From: Mycobacterium sp. GA-2829
Lineage (GTDB): Bacteria > Actinomycetota > Actinomycetes > Mycobacteriales > Mycobacteriaceae
Assembly: GCF_001499965.1 (NCBI RefSeq)
Contig: NZ_LQIT01000011.1
Coordinates: 58,863-122,862 of the forward strand
DNA: 64,000 bases
Direction: 5' to 3'
A program made the translations under genes and the position numbers. This document shows, in pieces, positions 25,928 through 35,653 of this stretch (within the stretch, counting starts at the first letter, position 1; each line of letters opens with the position of its first letter). Below the pieces are notes generated by a model that worked only from the letters and a program-made list of their open reading frames with translations, did not search any database and was not told the origin of the DNA.

Positions 25928-28164
25928 GACGTCACCGCCGTGTCGAAGATCGGTGTCGCGGTGAACTTGTGGATACGCACCCGGTTGCGGTTGGCCTGGC
26001 GGGGTTTGGCCTCCCCGTCCTCCTGGGTGGCCGCCGCGGGCACGTACGGCGTACCGGTGTACACGCTCTGGAACTTCACCGGATCCTCCATTCCGACCCG
26101 CAGGAAGCCGACGCCGCTCTCCTTGTTGGTGATGTACTGCGCCTCCGGCGTGCCGATCACCGCCTTGGATTCGGCGGAACTGGTGGTGCGCAACGCGATT
26201 CGGTACGTCAGGTTCGGTTCGAGCTTGTCGATGCGCACGCCGCCCGTGTTCAGCGACTGGGTGGCCAGCAGCAGGTGCACCCGCAGCGAGCGGCCGACAC
26301 GGCAGATCCGGTCGAACAGCGCGATGAAGTCCGGATGGTTCTGCAGCAGCTCGGCGAACTCGTCGACGACAACGAACAGCGTGGGCAGCGGCGGCAGGTC
26401 GGCGCCCCGTTCGCGGTGCTTCTCGTACTCGGCCACACCCGACAGCGCACCGGCCGCCCCGACCTGCATACCGGCCTGGCGCAGGATGGACTGGCGGCGG
26501 TCGAGTTCACCGGTGAGCACCTCACCCATGCGGCTGACGAGTTCGGCTTCCTCTTCCATGTTGGTGACCACAGCCGCGGTGTGCGGCAGCTTCTCCATGC
26601 CGAGGAACGTCGAACCACCCTTGAAGTCGGTGAGCAGCAGGTTCACCTGATCGGGGTGGTGGGTCGCGGCCAGCGAGAGGATCAGCGTGCGAAGGAATTC
26701 CGACTTACCCGAGCCGGTGGTGCCGATCAGCATGCCGTGCGGGCCCGCACCGAACTCGGCGCCCTCCTTGATGTCGAGGTACATGATGTCGCCGGTGCGC
26801 AGTTCGTGCCCGAACGGGATCTTCAACCGGTCCCGGTCGGTGTCGGCGAACATCCGCCAGCGGGCCGGGGTGACCTCCTCGACGGTCTGCGCGCCGACGA
26901 GTTGATGCCACTCGGTGGCCACCTTCTTCTGCACCCGCACGTTCTTGTCGATGATCGCGCCGGTGATCGACCAGCCCGCAAGCTTGCGGGCGATGCGCGC
27001 GGCCTGTCCGGGGGTGAGCCGGTCGCTGGAATTGGTGACCAACCGGAACGGTGAGTTGGGCAGCCGGTCGTCGGCGGTGCCGTTGGCGGCCACCCGGATC
27101 CGGTAGGTGGAGCCGTTGTGGTTGCCGAGGGTGAGGACCGTGACCCCGGCGCGGCCGTCGGCCGGGAACCCGGCACGCCCCCCGGTGAGATCGATGACGA
27201 CGACGTACGGGCCGCTGGGCGCCGAATCGGCGGTGTGCGGTCCGCGCGCGGTCAGATCACTGAGTCCGTCGGGCCGGGTGAACACCATGCGGGTCGGGCC
27301 GGCGGCGTCGACGTCGCTCTGGTGCTGCACGTGCGGCAACCACTTGAGCCAGTTCCAGTTCGGATCCTCGGGGTTGTCGGTGAGCACCCGCATCTGCAGG
27401 AGGTCCGGCGGATGGAACACCGCGAGGTGGCAGATCATCGCGGCCAGCAGCGCCGCCGACCCGTCGGGGTCGCCACCGATCGCGATGGTCGGGAAGCTGC
27501 GCAGCTGAACGAGTTTCGGGCAGTCGTGGACGAGGCCGTGGGTGCGCAGGAACTTCGTCACCCACATGTGGCTGACGGGTTCGAGGTGCGCTTGGGGTGC
27601 GGCCTGCGGCCCGGCCAGCCCGTTGATGTCACCGCCGACGGACGGCTTGAGCAGCCGGTCGACGGCCGGTTCGGAGCCGAGGCCGATCCGGGTCGCGGCG
27701 AAGAACTCGCTGTTGGCCTGCCGGGACCACTGGCGGTTGGTGCCCACGATCGACAGCAGATCCTCGGGATGCGGTGCGTGGTAGTTGAAGAACGTCACCT
27801 GCGCCGCCGCCGACGAGGTGACGCGGGTGCGCAGCCCGGCCAGGTACCGCAGGTACTCCTTGCGGTCGGCGTTGATCTCGGGCACCCGTTTGGCGCCGGA
27901 TCCGCCGCCGGACATGAAACCGACAGTGGCCATGATCATCATCAGCGGCATCATCAGCATGTACGGCGACAGCTGGCGGACGCCGGTGAAGATCATGATC
28001 GCGATCATCCCGAGCATGCAACCGCCCATCACCCAGGGCAGTGCCTTCTGCATCCCCGACGGCGGGATCTCGACGCCGAGATCATCCGGGGGCGTCACGG
28101 TGATCTCACCGGGGGTCAGGCGCGGGCCCCGTTTGATGATCGGGGTGAACTTCTTCGTCGTCAT
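25924..28164 (-). CDS. eccCa1: ESX-1 ATPase EccCa1
   Basis: The membrane-anchored half of the ESX-1 motor, 746 residues. Two membrane helices lie near the N-terminus (about 43-85: [19 protein letters not shown] and [18 protein letters not shown]), followed by a DUF-type stalk and an FtsK-like ATPase with Walker [15 protein letters not shown] and Walker [16 protein letters not shown]. With EccCb1 it forms the functional four-helix, three-ATPase EccC. It lies 29 bases downstream of eccB1. Confidence 0.95.
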   Translation of the reverse strand: MTTKKFTPIIKRGPRLTPGEITVTPPDDLGVEIPPSGMQKALPWVMGGCMLGMIAIMIFTGVRQLSPYMLMMPLMMIMATVGFMSGGGSGAKRVPEINADRKEYLRYLAGLRTRVTSSAAAQVTFFNYHAPHPEDLLSIVGTNRQWSRQANSEFFAATRIGLGSEPAVDRLLKPSVGGDINGLAGPQAAPQAHLEPVSHMWVTKFLRTHGLVHDCPKLVQLRSFPTIAIGGDPDGSAALLAAMICHLAVFHPPDLLQMRVLTDNPEDPNWNWLKWLPHVQHQSDVDAAGPTRMVFTRPDGLSDLTARGPHTADSAPSGPYVVVIDLTGGRAGFPADGRAGVTVLTLGNHNGSTYRIRVAANGTADDRLPNSPFRLVTNSSDRLTPGQAARIARKLAGWSITGAIIDKNVRVQKKVATEWHQLVGAQTVEEVTPARWRMFADTDRDRLKIPFGHELRTGDIMYLDIKEGAEFGAGPHGMLIGTTGSGKSEFLRTLILSLAATHHPDQVNLLLTDFKGGSTFLGMEKLPHTAAVVTNMEEEAELVSRMGEVLTGELDRRQSILRQAGMQVGAAGALSGVAEYEKHRERGADLPPLPTLFVVVDEFAELLQNHPDFIALFDRICRVGRSLRVHLLLATQSLNTGGVRIDKLEPNLTYRIALRTTSSAESKAVIGTPEAQYITNKESGVGFLRVGMEDPVKFQSVYTGTPYVPAAATQEDGEAKPRQANRNRVRIHKFTATPIFDTAVTS

Positions 28165-28193
28165 TCAGCGACTCCAGTCATCCGGGCCTCCAG

Positions 28194-29669
28194 TCATCCG
28201 CCGCCTCCCGGTTGGGCGCCCGCCGCGACACCGTCCTCGCCCACCTTGCGCGGGTTCGGGTTCGCGGGCAGCGTGTCGTGTTCGATCAGAGCCGCCTCCT
28301 TGGACAGCACCGGGCCGTCGACGAGCAGGCTGACCACCTGCCACGGCGCCGTTCCCGGGCTCGTGAGGCCGAGGTTCTTGGCGGTGTCCTCGTTCGGGAG
28401 GCCGTAGCGCACACCCTGCGGATCGATGTAGTAGAGGCTCTCGCCGTACCGCGGATCCGGGGACTGCAGCCGGATGTACTGTCCGCCGTCGATGTAGACC
28501 GTGGAGTCGCCGGTGATTTGCTGGATGCCGGTGTTCAGCGCCGACGCGGCGATCGGCAACCGCCGGCCCGCGATGACGGTGGTGCGCGGCGCCTGGTCGC
28601 CCGCGACGCGCTGCCACGACCAGCACAGCGTCGGATCGTCCTGGCGCAGCAGGATGTCGAGCGCCTTGTCCGGCAGCGGCGACACGTAGACCTGTTCGGG
28701 GATGCGGGCCACCACACTGGCCTCGACGGGCGGCGGCTGCATCAGACCGTAGGAGTTCGTGGCGCGCAGGGCGGCCGCGGTCGGCTCGTTGACCCGCGCC
28801 ACACCGTCGGGAAGCACCACGTAGTGCTGCTGTTCGTCGGCGTCGGTGACGGTCGTGAACACCGACCCGATCACCAGATTCGCGGGCAGCCCGAGGGTGT
28901 TGGGTTCACCGGCGCGCGGGATCTGCGGCAGCTGCCACGGCCCCGCGTTGGGCAGCGCGTTGAACAGACCCTCGGAAATCGGTGTGGCCCTTGCGGTCAC
29001 CGGGATGCCGACCGCCGAGGTCACTGCGCGGTCGGCCAGATCGATCGAATGCCTGCCGCCCTCGGTGACCAACCAGTTCGCACCCTTGTATGAGACGAGC
29101 ATCCCCTGGTCCGGGCGCAGCGGCGCGACGGTGGAGTCCACCACCAGCGGCCGGATCAGCACCGAGGTGCGCACCTGCGGTGTGACACTTTCCGGTTTGG
29201 TGACGGTGTCGCACAGCGTCCACATCGATTCGGCCGCACCGGACACCGGCGTCGCGTACGGGGCGCCCGGGATCCCGATCGGCTGCCCCTTCGACATCCG
29301 GTTCAGCTCATCGGATTTCACTGCGGACGGGGTGCCGGGGTTGCCGAGGACCAGTCGCGCGGAGGTGAGGTTGTACACCGGGCGCAGCTCACCGCCGCCG
29401 GGCATGACGACGTAGAGCTGATTGGTGGTGCGGTCGACGAGCAACTGGTCACCACCGCGCTTGCCCAGGGGTTTGAAGTACGCCATCAGCGCGGCGCCCA
29501 GGCAGATCAGAACCGCGATGACGATGCCCGCGGTCACCGCCCGGCTGTAGAACTGCAGCGGATCGTCGAACATCCGGGTGTCGCGCCGCACGATCGCGTG
29601 CTCGACGCGCCGCAACAGGAAGCGCCAGCCACTGACCTGGACCTTGGTGGTTAGCCGGAAACTCGCCAT
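28194..29669 (-). CDS. eccB1: ESX-1 core component EccB1
   Basis: A 491-residue protein with a short cytosolic N-terminus ([20 protein letters not shown]), one membrane helix at about 47-67 ([20 protein letters not shown]) and a large periplasmic domain with R1-like repeats ([38 protein letters not shown]). EccB forms the periplasmic part of the pore and may have ATPase activity. It follows eccA1 by only 4 bases and precedes eccCa1, matching all ESX loci. Confidence 0.94.
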   Translation of the reverse strand: MASFRLTTKVQVSGWRFLLRRVEHAIVRRDTRMFDDPLQFYSRAVTAGIVIAVLICLGAALMAYFKPLGKRGGDQLLVDRTTNQLYVVMPGGGELRPVYNLTSARLVLGNPGTPSAVKSDELNRMSKGQPIGIPGAPYATPVSGAAESMWTLCDTVTKPESVTPQVRTSVLIRPLVVDSTVAPLRPDQGMLVSYKGANWLVTEGGRHSIDLADRAVTSAVGIPVTARATPISEGLFNALPNAGPWQLPQIPRAGEPNTLGLPANLVIGSVFTTVTDADEQQHYVVLPDGVARVNEPTAAALRATNSYGLMQPPPVEASVVARIPEQVYVSPLPDKALDILLRQDDPTLCWSWQRVAGDQAPRTTVIAGRRLPIAASALNTGIQQITGDSTVYIDGGQYIRLQSPDPRYGESLYYIDPQGVRYGLPNEDTAKNLGLTSPGTAPWQVVSLLVDGPVLSKEAALIEHDTLPANPNPRKVGEDGVAAGAQPGGGG

Positions 29670-29673
29670 CGCC

Positions 29674-31395
29674 TCACCCGCTGATGTTCAGGCGGGCATG
29701 GACGGCGGCGATCGCCGACGCCATGTCTTCGCCGTTGATCTCGCTCAACTGCTCGACACCGAGGCTGTCGAAGTCCAGGGACCGCGCCAACCGCATGTCG
29801 CGGTTCTGCTCGCCGGCCTCGACCAGCTGCCGCGCGTAGCGACCGTTGCCCGCGATGTCCAACGCCGGCTTGCCGTTGAGGGTGCGCTGGGCCAGCAGCG
29901 TCGCCGCCTCGAGCACCAGCTTGGCGGCGTCCTCGTTGACCGCCGAATCATTGGCCGTGGCAATCACTTTCGCAATCTCGACGATCTCCTCCGGTGCGTA
30001 GGAGTCGAATTCGATGCGCGTCGCGAAGCGCGACCGCAGACCGTCGTTGGTCTCCAGCAGCCGGTCGATGTCGGCGCTGTAACCGGCGATGATCACCACG
30101 AGCCGGTCGCGGTCGTTCTCCATACGGGCCAGCAGGGTGTCCAGCGCCTCGGTGCCGAACGGGTCGGCGCGGCCATCGCGCTCCTGGACCAGGGTGTAGG
30201 CCTCGTCGATGAACAGCACGCCGCCGACCGCGCGGTCGATGGTGCGGGCCGTCTTGACCGCCGACTGCCCTTCGTATTCGGCGACGAAATCCTTGCGCGA
30301 GGTCTCGACCAGTTTCGGTTCGGCGATCACCCCGAGGCCGGCGAGGATGTTGGCCACCACCCGGGCGATCGTGGTCTTACCGGTGCCGGGCGGTCCGGCG
30401 AAGATCATGTGCTTCGACGTCTGCGCGACCTTCATCCCGCGGGCCGCACGGATCTTGGCCATCTGGGTGGCCGCGCGGTACGCCTCGATCTGCTCCTTGA
30501 CCCGGCTCAACCCGATCTGGCGGTCGAGTTCGGCCTGCGCCTCGGCGAGCAGGCGCTCCCGCCCGGAGGTGTCGGCGACCGCGCTGGCCGGATCCCACGG
30601 ATCGGTGCGCGCGGCGATCTTCTCGGCGGTGGTGGTCACCAGCCGGTACGACGGATCACGAAGCGCGGCAGTGACTTTCGGCTGCGGATGGGTGGCCTGC
30701 AGCCATTCCAGCAGCGCGCGGGCGCCGTCTTCGTTGCCCTGGCCGCGGTAGGTCATCGCGAGGTACCAGGCGATGGTCTGGGCGCACGCCTGGCCGGCGG
30801 GCGAGGTGTTCATCTCCGTCAGCCGCCGTTCGGCCTCGGTGAACAGTCCGAGGTTGGCCGCGGCCACCCCGTGCGCGACGCCGGCGGCGGCGGCGAGGAA
30901 CTTGTCCGGCCAGGTGTTGGCGCTGCGCACCTGATCGATCACATCGGTCCAGCGTTCGGCCGCCCCGTAGACGACCGCCTTCACCCAGGCGATCAGATGA
31001 TCGGCGCCGCCGGGCGGGACGTTCTCCAGCGCCTCCATGGCGTCGGTGTAGTTACCCTCCTTGGCCTCGTGGACCGCGAAGCCGAGGGTGATGGCCAGCG
31101 GTGAGGTGATCGGATAGGTGATCTCCCCGAACAGTCCGCCGATCGGGATGCGCGCATTGAGGCTGTTCATCGAGATCTCGGCGGCGCCCGCGAGCTGACC
31201 GAAATTGCCGCGCGAATACCAGGCGCGGAACAGCGTCACCCGGTCCATGTCGCCGCACCGGATTCGTCCCACCCATGCGTCGCAGGCGGTTTCGTCGTAA
31301 TTGGTGATGTCGGTGAACATCTCGTACGAACGCGCCGGGGCGTTCGGCAGCATGCCGACCGCACTGCCGAACAGGCTGGCCAGGTGATCACTCAT
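29674..31395 (-). CDS. eccA1: ESX-1 cytosolic AAA+ ATPase EccA1
   Basis: A CbxX/CfqX-type AAA+ ATPase, 573 residues from ATG 31395, believed to release substrates from EspG and act in the cytosol. The N-terminal half is TPR-like ([24 protein letters not shown]). The AAA+ domain begins about residue 290, with Walker [16 protein letters not shown], Walker [14 protein letters not shown] and the arginine finger segment [14 protein letters not shown]. An ATG 12 bases upstream (31407) is possible. The start lies inside the end of espH. Confidence 0.94.
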   Translation of the reverse strand: MSDHLASLFGSAVGMLPNAPARSYEMFTDITNYDETACDAWVGRIRCGDMDRVTLFRAWYSRGNFGQLAGAAEISMNSLNARIPIGGLFGEITYPITSPLAITLGFAVHEAKEGNYTDAMEALENVPPGGADHLIAWVKAVVYGAAERWTDVIDQVRSANTWPDKFLAAAAGVAHGVAAANLGLFTEAERRLTEMNTSPAGQACAQTIAWYLAMTYRGQGNEDGARALLEWLQATHPQPKVTAALRDPSYRLVTTTAEKIAARTDPWDPASAVADTSGRERLLAEAQAELDRQIGLSRVKEQIEAYRAATQMAKIRAARGMKVAQTSKHMIFAGPPGTGKTTIARVVANILAGLGVIAEPKLVETSRKDFVAEYEGQSAVKTARTIDRAVGGVLFIDEAYTLVQERDGRADPFGTEALDTLLARMENDRDRLVVIIAGYSADIDRLLETNDGLRSRFATRIEFDSYAPEEIVEIAKVIATANDSAVNEDAAKLVLEAATLLAQRTLNGKPALDIAGNGRYARQLVEAGEQNRDMRLARSLDFDSLGVEQLSEINGEDMASAIAAVHARLNISG

Positions 31396-31861
31396 GGCTA
31401 CCTGCATACCTGGTGGTGAACACTTCGGCGCGGCGCGCCCTGGCCTCGTCGGGGGTGGGCAGTTGAAGGTCGCGCTGCAGGAAGTCGCGGGTCGCGGGGT
31501 CGTCGTGGCCCTGTTCGCGCATGCCGTCGAGCATCCGTTGGTACTGGGCCGATTTGGCGTCCTGTGTGGCCAGACCCGCGATCACCATGATCTCCTCAGC
31601 GAGTTCCCGTTCGGTCATGTGCGCCACCTGCGGTGACAACTGGATGTACTGGACCCGGCCGTCCAGGTAGGTGGTCACCGTGACGGTGCCGGGCGGGTTG
31701 GTGACCGTGAACAGCGGCTCCGGTTCTGCGGCCGGGTCGTGGTCGGTGAAGGCGTCGAGAGCGACGAGTTCGGAGTCTTCTGCCTCGGCGGGGACGGGCT
31801 GGTAGAAGTCCAACGCGGACAGATCGTCCTCGGGTTCCTGCGGTGCGAAGTCACCCGCCAT
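31388..31861 (-). CDS. espH: ESX-1 associated protein EspH
   Basis: A 157-residue acidic protein similar to EspH. The N-terminus is Asp/Glu-rich (EPEDDLSALDFYQP, EDSELVALDAFTD); the C-terminal part resembles a YbaB-like fold with LFTVTNPPGTVTVTTYLDGRVQ and TERELAEEIMVIAGLA, and it ends with LPTPDEARARRAEVFTTRY. EspH is needed for EspE/EspF secretion in M. marinum, yet no espE or espF is seen here. It overlaps eccA1 by 8 bases and follows espG1 by 12. Confidence 0.87.
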   Translation of the reverse strand: MAGDFAPQEPEDDLSALDFYQPVPAEAEDSELVALDAFTDHDPAAEPEPLFTVTNPPGTVTVTTYLDGRVQYIQLSPQVAHMTERELAEEIMVIAGLATQDAKSAQYQRMLDGMREQGHDDPATRDFLQRDLQLPTPDEARARRAEVFTTRYAGSHE

Positions 31862-31873
31862 GGCAGGTTCCGC

Positions 31874-32719
31874 TCACTCCGCGTACCCCGCTTCGGCGTC
31901 GCTGTGCTCGAACCACGTTTTCGACGGCAGGAACTCGACCAGTCCGTCGAGCGCGCGCTGCAGATTCTCCTGGGTGCCGGGCAGGAAGCTGCCGTACAGC
32001 TCGCCGCTGACCCGGCGGGGGATGGACACGATGCGGCCGTGCTGGGAGTCGAGGACACCCGCGGCGACGTCGGTGGTGGTCTGGGTGCCGCCCGGGTGGC
32101 GTTCGGTCGCGGTCAGCTCCACCCAGCTCGCCGGATCGCTGATGACCTCGGCGTAGGCCCGCGCCGAGGGCAGCGGTATGCCGTAGGCCTGGAGTTCGTT
32201 CGCCGTCCGGCACGCCGCCAGCTTGCTGGCCACTCCGGTGAGCGGTTCGACGTCGGCGGGGGTGGCGGTTCCGAGCACCGCGGTCACCATGCCGGCCAAC
32301 CCGACCTGCGGGGCGACCCGCTGAATGACCAGCATCTCGTCGTCGCGCGCGGCGACGACGTGGCGATCCCCCTTGCGGCACACGACGAAGCGCACCATCT
32401 TGCCGCCGACGTCGCGGCGCCACCAGCGCCCTTCGAGCACCCGGTCGGAGCGGCTGAGCGTGTCCACCATCGCGGCGACCTCCGGATGCGGATCGCCGTA
32501 GAGGTTGAGTACACCCTGCTCGGTGAGGTCGCGGGCCACCTGCTCCCAGACGATCTTGCGGAGATCGGGCTGAGGGATGTTGAGCCGGATTCCGAGCGAC
32601 GGCGGGAAATCGCTGACGCTCATGCGGTCGGCGATCACCAGCATGCCGTCGATGGTGACCTCGACGGCGACGACATCGTCGTAGTGGGTGCCGCCGGCCG
32701 CGGCCGGTGCGCTGACCAT
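31874..32719 (-). CDS. espG1: ESX-1 chaperone EspG1
   Basis: A 281-residue cytosolic chaperone that binds the PPE68 tip and keeps PE/PPE pairs soluble. Family features include VAVEVTIDGMLVIADRMSV at the start, LEGRWWRRDVGGKMVRFVV in the central sheet, and RRVSGELYGSFLPGTQENLQRALDGL near the end. The ATG at 32719 has a GGGGG stretch ten bases upstream. It is the first gene of the long minus-strand ESX-1 operon; its promoter must lie in the 478-bp gap towards 33198. Confidence 0.92.
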   Translation of the reverse strand: MVSAPAAAGGTHYDDVVAVEVTIDGMLVIADRMSVSDFPPSLGIRLNIPQPDLRKIVWEQVARDLTEQGVLNLYGDPHPEVAAMVDTLSRSDRVLEGRWWRRDVGGKMVRFVVCRKGDRHVVAARDDEMLVIQRVAPQVGLAGMVTAVLGTATPADVEPLTGVASKLAACRTANELQAYGIPLPSARAYAEVISDPASWVELTATERHPGGTQTTTDVAAGVLDSQHGRIVSIPRRVSGELYGSFLPGTQENLQRALDGLVEFLPSKTWFEHSDAEAGYAE

Positions 32720-33197
32720 GATCGGACCCCCAACCCTTTATCCGGTACCGGTTCTGCCGTGGATTGTTCGGACATTTGCCGCATCCCGCAACAGCGTCGG
32801 CGAAACAGCGAGTTCAGCAGCGCTTCGCCGGATGTGAGCGTACCAGCGGTCCCGCCTTCCCCCACGCACGAATTTCCAGGTCCCGCGGCGGCGCCGACCA
32901 CGGGCCTGCGCCAAGATCAGCAATATGCGTGTACGGCGCATGCTCGCGAAACCGAGCTCTCAGCGAACGCTCAGGGGCCGGCACCCGACGCCGCCAGGCT
33001 GAACCGGTGCGCCCCCCGCGACGGACGTGCCGCGACCCCGATGCGGCGGCCCGGCGGACGCCTGGCAACGGTGCCGATACCCCCAGCACCGTGCACGTTC
33101 ACGCTCCATAACTTTGCTGATGTACCCGGCGTGCGAGTAAGCGGGTCGGGTTCGTTGATACTGGACTCGGCCGACGTGACTTCTTGAGGAGACCGTA
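32720..33197. other. 478-bp divergent intergenic region between espG1 and the EspI-like ATPase gene
   Basis: I see no coding sequence with a ribosome binding site or family match here. It should hold the promoter of the main ESX-1 operon on the minus strand and that of the ATPase gene on the plus strand. Visible items are a CCGGTACCGG palindrome (32743-32752) about 25 bases above espG1 and a TTGATACT extended -10-like element at 33155-33162, 36 bases above the plus-strand start. In other mycobacteria espE and espF occupy this position. Confidence 0.6.
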
Positions 33198-34475
33198 GTG
33201 ACCGACCGCGACGATGCCCTGCGGAGAGAGCTCGGCTGGACCGGCCAGGAGCAGGGGGATCCCCCACCGGAAGTGGCTGCGGCCGAGGAGCCGACGCTGG
33301 TCACCGATCCGGGTCTGCGCACCAGCTTCCGTGACCCACAGCCGCAGCGTCCGGCCCCGCCCCGTCCGCAACCGACCGGGTGGTCCCAGAACCAGCCCCC
33401 GCCGGGGTGGCAACCGGCGCGCGGACCGCGACCCCCGGCGCAGCATGCGCCGCCACCCCCGGGGTGGGGCCACGCACCGGGTGGGCAGCAGCCCCAGCCT
33501 CAACCGCAGCCTCACCCGCAGCCGCCCGCTTCGTACGCCGAGGCCATCCGGGTCGAGGAGCTGGTCCGCCCGCGCAAGACCCCGCCGGCGCACGGCTGGC
33601 GGCGGTGGGTGTTCAAGGCCAGCTTCGGTCTGATCAACCCCGGTCAGTCACCGGAGGAGCTGCGTCAGATCCACTTGGAGAACCAGATCCGCGGGACGCT
33701 GCGCGGACACCTCAAGATCGGCGTGATGGGCAAGGGCGGCGTCGGGAAGACGACGGTCTCGGCCAGCCTGGGCTCCGTGTTCGCCGAACTGCGGCAGAAC
33801 GACCGCGTGGTCGCCGTCGATGCCGATACCGCGTTCGGCAAATTGGGCAGCCGCATCGACCCGCATGCGCAGGGAAGTTACTGGGAGCTCGCCGCTGATC
33901 AGCACCTCGAGACCTTCGCCGATGTGCGAAGCCGCGTCGGCAACAACGCCGCCGGACTGTTCGTCCTCGCCGGCGAAGGGTCCCCCGCCCGTAGGCGGGT
34001 GCTCGATCCGGCGATCTACCGGGAGGCGACCTCACGTCTGGACCGGTACTTCTCGATCTCGATCGTCGACTGCAGCTCCACCATGGACTCCCCCGTCACC
34101 CAGGAGGTGCTGCGCGATCTCGACGCCCTGGTCGTGGTCTCCTCCCCGTGGGTGGACGGTGCGGCGGCAGCCGGCCAGACACTGGACTGGTTGGCCGCCC
34201 GGGGGATGAACAACCTGTTGCAACGAACTGTCGTGGTGCTCAACGACTCTGACGGCCACGCCGACAAACGCACCCGCTCGATCCTGGCGCAGCAGTTCTC
34301 CGGACACGGTCAGCGGGTCATCGAGATCCCGTTCGACGGGCACCTGCGGCCGGGCGGCGTGATCAACGGGACGCGGGAGATGTCACCTGCCGCACGGCGC
34401 CGTTTCCTCGAACTCGCGGCCGCGCTGGCCGAGCACTTTCCGACCGCCGACGACCGGTCCCGGGAACGCGGCTGA
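33198..34475 (+). CDS. EspI-like MinD/ParA-family ATPase, paralogue of espI
   Basis: A 425-residue protein built like EspI: a Pro/Gln-rich disordered N-terminus (about 30-130), a conserved linker NPGQSPEELRQIHLENQIRG, and a ParA/MinD-like ATPase with Walker A GVMGKGGVGKTTVSASLG, VVAVDADTAFGKLG and SISIVDCSSTMDSP. GTG 33198 follows GAGGAG. It is divergent from the ESX-1 operon. The M. tuberculosis genome has several such proteins near ESX loci; their roles are mostly unknown, with EspI being an energy-linked regulator. ATP binding is clear; a role in ESX-1 is inferred from homology and position. Confidence 0.8.
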   Translation: MTDRDDALRRELGWTGQEQGDPPPEVAAAEEPTLVTDPGLRTSFRDPQPQRPAPPRPQPTGWSQNQPPPGWQPARGPRPPAQHAPPPPGWGHAPGGQQPQPQPQPHPQPPASYAEAIRVEELVRPRKTPPAHGWRRWVFKASFGLINPGQSPEELRQIHLENQIRGTLRGHLKIGVMGKGGVGKTTVSASLGSVFAELRQNDRVVAVDADTAFGKLGSRIDPHAQGSYWELAADQHLETFADVRSRVGNNAAGLFVLAGEGSPARRRVLDPAIYREATSRLDRYFSISIVDCSSTMDSPVTQEVLRDLDALVVVSSPWVDGAAAAGQTLDWLAARGMNNLLQRTVVVLNDSDGHADKRTRSILAQQFSGHGQRVIEIPFDGHLRPGGVINGTREMSPAARRRFLELAAALAEHFPTADDRSRERG

Positions 34476-34520
34476 GGCGGCCGACCTGCGGCCTGGGGGT
34501 GCCCAGCAACGTCATCATTT

Positions 34521-34535
34521 GCTAGGTTCGCTAGC
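34521..34535. promoter_or_regulatory. GCTAG-N5-CTAGC inverted repeat upstream of the MPT63-like gene
   Basis: Five-base arms around GTTCG lie about 60 bases above the start of the MPT63-like gene. This could be an operator overlapping its promoter. Weak evidence, position only. Confidence 0.25.
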
Positions 34536-34593
34536 GGGACCGCCTCCAGACACGGGGGAGTCGGCCGTAGGACGACTCAGGGAGTGAACCACG

Positions 34594-35580
34594 TTGAAGA
34601 TCACCACAGTTCTGGCAGCAACCTTCGCGACAGCGGGTGCGGTCATCGCCGCCCCGGTCGCCGGTGCGGAATCCGAGGCCGCGGCGCCCGCCGGGCCGGC
34701 CGTCCACGAGATCGGTCAGCAGGCCGACCTGGTCAACGGGTCCGTCGTGCAAGGCTGGACCGTCACCGACCTGAAGACCAGCACCGACACCATCCCTTAC
34801 CCCGTGCAGGGCACGCTGTGGGAGGCGACCGCCACCGATGAGGCGCTGGAGGGGGCGGCGACACCGATCGTGTCGAACTTCAACGCCCGCGCCCAGAACG
34901 GCGAGACCTACCGGGCGCTGTGGCAGGTGGCCACACCGCAGGGCGTCAATCCGGCAACGCTGAACCCGGGCCAGGAGACCACCGGCAAGATCTACTTCGA
35001 CGTGACCGGCGCCCAGCCGGACGGCGTCGTCTACAACGACGGCAGCCAGGATCTGCTGCTGTGGGTGCAGCCCGCGCCCAAGAGCACCCCGGGAACCTCG
35101 TCGAGCCCGCGCAGCTCCGCCCCGTCGGGCAGCTCCACCTCTGCCGCGCCGCAGGCCGCCGAGGCCACCACCCCGGATGCGGCGAGCGAAGCCGTCGAGC
35201 CGGCCGTCCCGGGCGAACCCGCGCCGGCCAGCGCCGAACTCGTGCCCGCTCCCGCGGGCAGCACGGGCACCCCGCTTGCCGAGGGCAGCACCGGCACCCC
35301 GCTGCCCGAGACCAGTGCCGGCACCCCGGTACCGGCGGGCAGCACGGGTACGCCGCTGCCCGCCACCAGCGCGGGCACCCCGCTGCCCGCCGGTAGCCAG
35401 AGCACCCCGGCCGCCCCAGTGCCTGCTCAGGCTCCCGCGGCTCCGGCGCCTGCCGCCCCCGCCGCTCCGGCGCCCGCCGCGCCCGCCCAGCCGGTGAGCA
35501 CCGGCGATCAGGCGGTCGCACCGGTTCCGCACGGCCAGGGCGCGCCGATCCCGACGCCCACCCCCGTGCCGGTGCCCTGA
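34594..35580 (+). CDS. MPT63-like (DUF1942) secreted protein with long Pro/Ala/Thr-rich tail
   Basis: A 328-residue exported protein. A signal peptide (KITTVLAATFATAGAVIAAPVAGAE) precedes an MPT63-type immunoglobulin-like domain (about 38-165), recognised by VVQGWTVTDLKTSTDTIPYP, GTLWEATATDEA, VSNFNARAQNGETYRALWQ and TTGKIYFDVTG, all near-matches to secreted antigen MPT63. MPT63 itself stops there, at about 159 residues; here a low-complexity tail of some 160 residues follows, with five copies of a nonapeptide. The start is TTG 34594 with AGGGAG at nine bases. A strong bidirectional terminator follows the stop. The function of the family is unknown. Confidence 0.82.
   Translation: MKITTVLAATFATAGAVIAAPVAGAESEAAAPAGPAVHEIGQQADLVNGSVVQGWTVTDLKTSTDTIPYPVQGTLWEATATDEALEGAATPIVSNFNARAQNGETYRALWQVATPQGVNPATLNPGQETTGKIYFDVTGAQPDGVVYNDGSQDLLLWVQPAPKSTPGTSSSPRSSAPSGSSTSAAPQAAEATTPDAASEAVEPAVPGEPAPASAELVPAPAGSTGTPLAEGSTGTPLPETSAGTPVPAGSTGTPLPATSAGTPLPAGSQSTPAAPVPAQAPAAPAPAAPAAPAPAAPAQPVSTGDQAVAPVPHGQGAPIPTPTPVPVP
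35257..35391 (+). repeat. five tandem 27-bp/9-residue repeats in the MPT63-like protein tail
   Basis: Consecutive units read GSTGTPLAE, GSTGTPLPE, TSAGTPVPA, GSTGTPLPA and TSAGTPLPA. They lie in the Pro/Ala-rich secreted tail and could expand or contract by slippage. The Ser/Thr-Pro content would suit O-mannosylation. Confidence 0.85.
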
Positions 35581-35600
35581 CGCACCACCCGCTCCAAACG

Positions 35601-35643
35601 ACGGCGGGGCTGCTGCGGCGTGAGCCGCGGGCAGCCCCGCCGT
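35601..35643. terminator. strong bidirectional terminator between convergent genes
   Basis: ACGGCGGGGCTGC (35601-35613) is the exact reverse complement of GCAGCCCCGCCGT (35631-35643), with a small inner CGGC/GCCG hairpin in the loop. It lies between the stop of the MPT63-like gene and the stop of the opposing membrane-protein gene. Confidence 0.85.
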
Positions 35644-35653
35644 TCGTTTCCGT

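Noticed and set aside
32764..33111. Possible small gene in the gap above espG1
   Set aside because: No ribosome binding site, no family pattern and composition like non-coding GC-rich DNA. It is not EspE or EspF.
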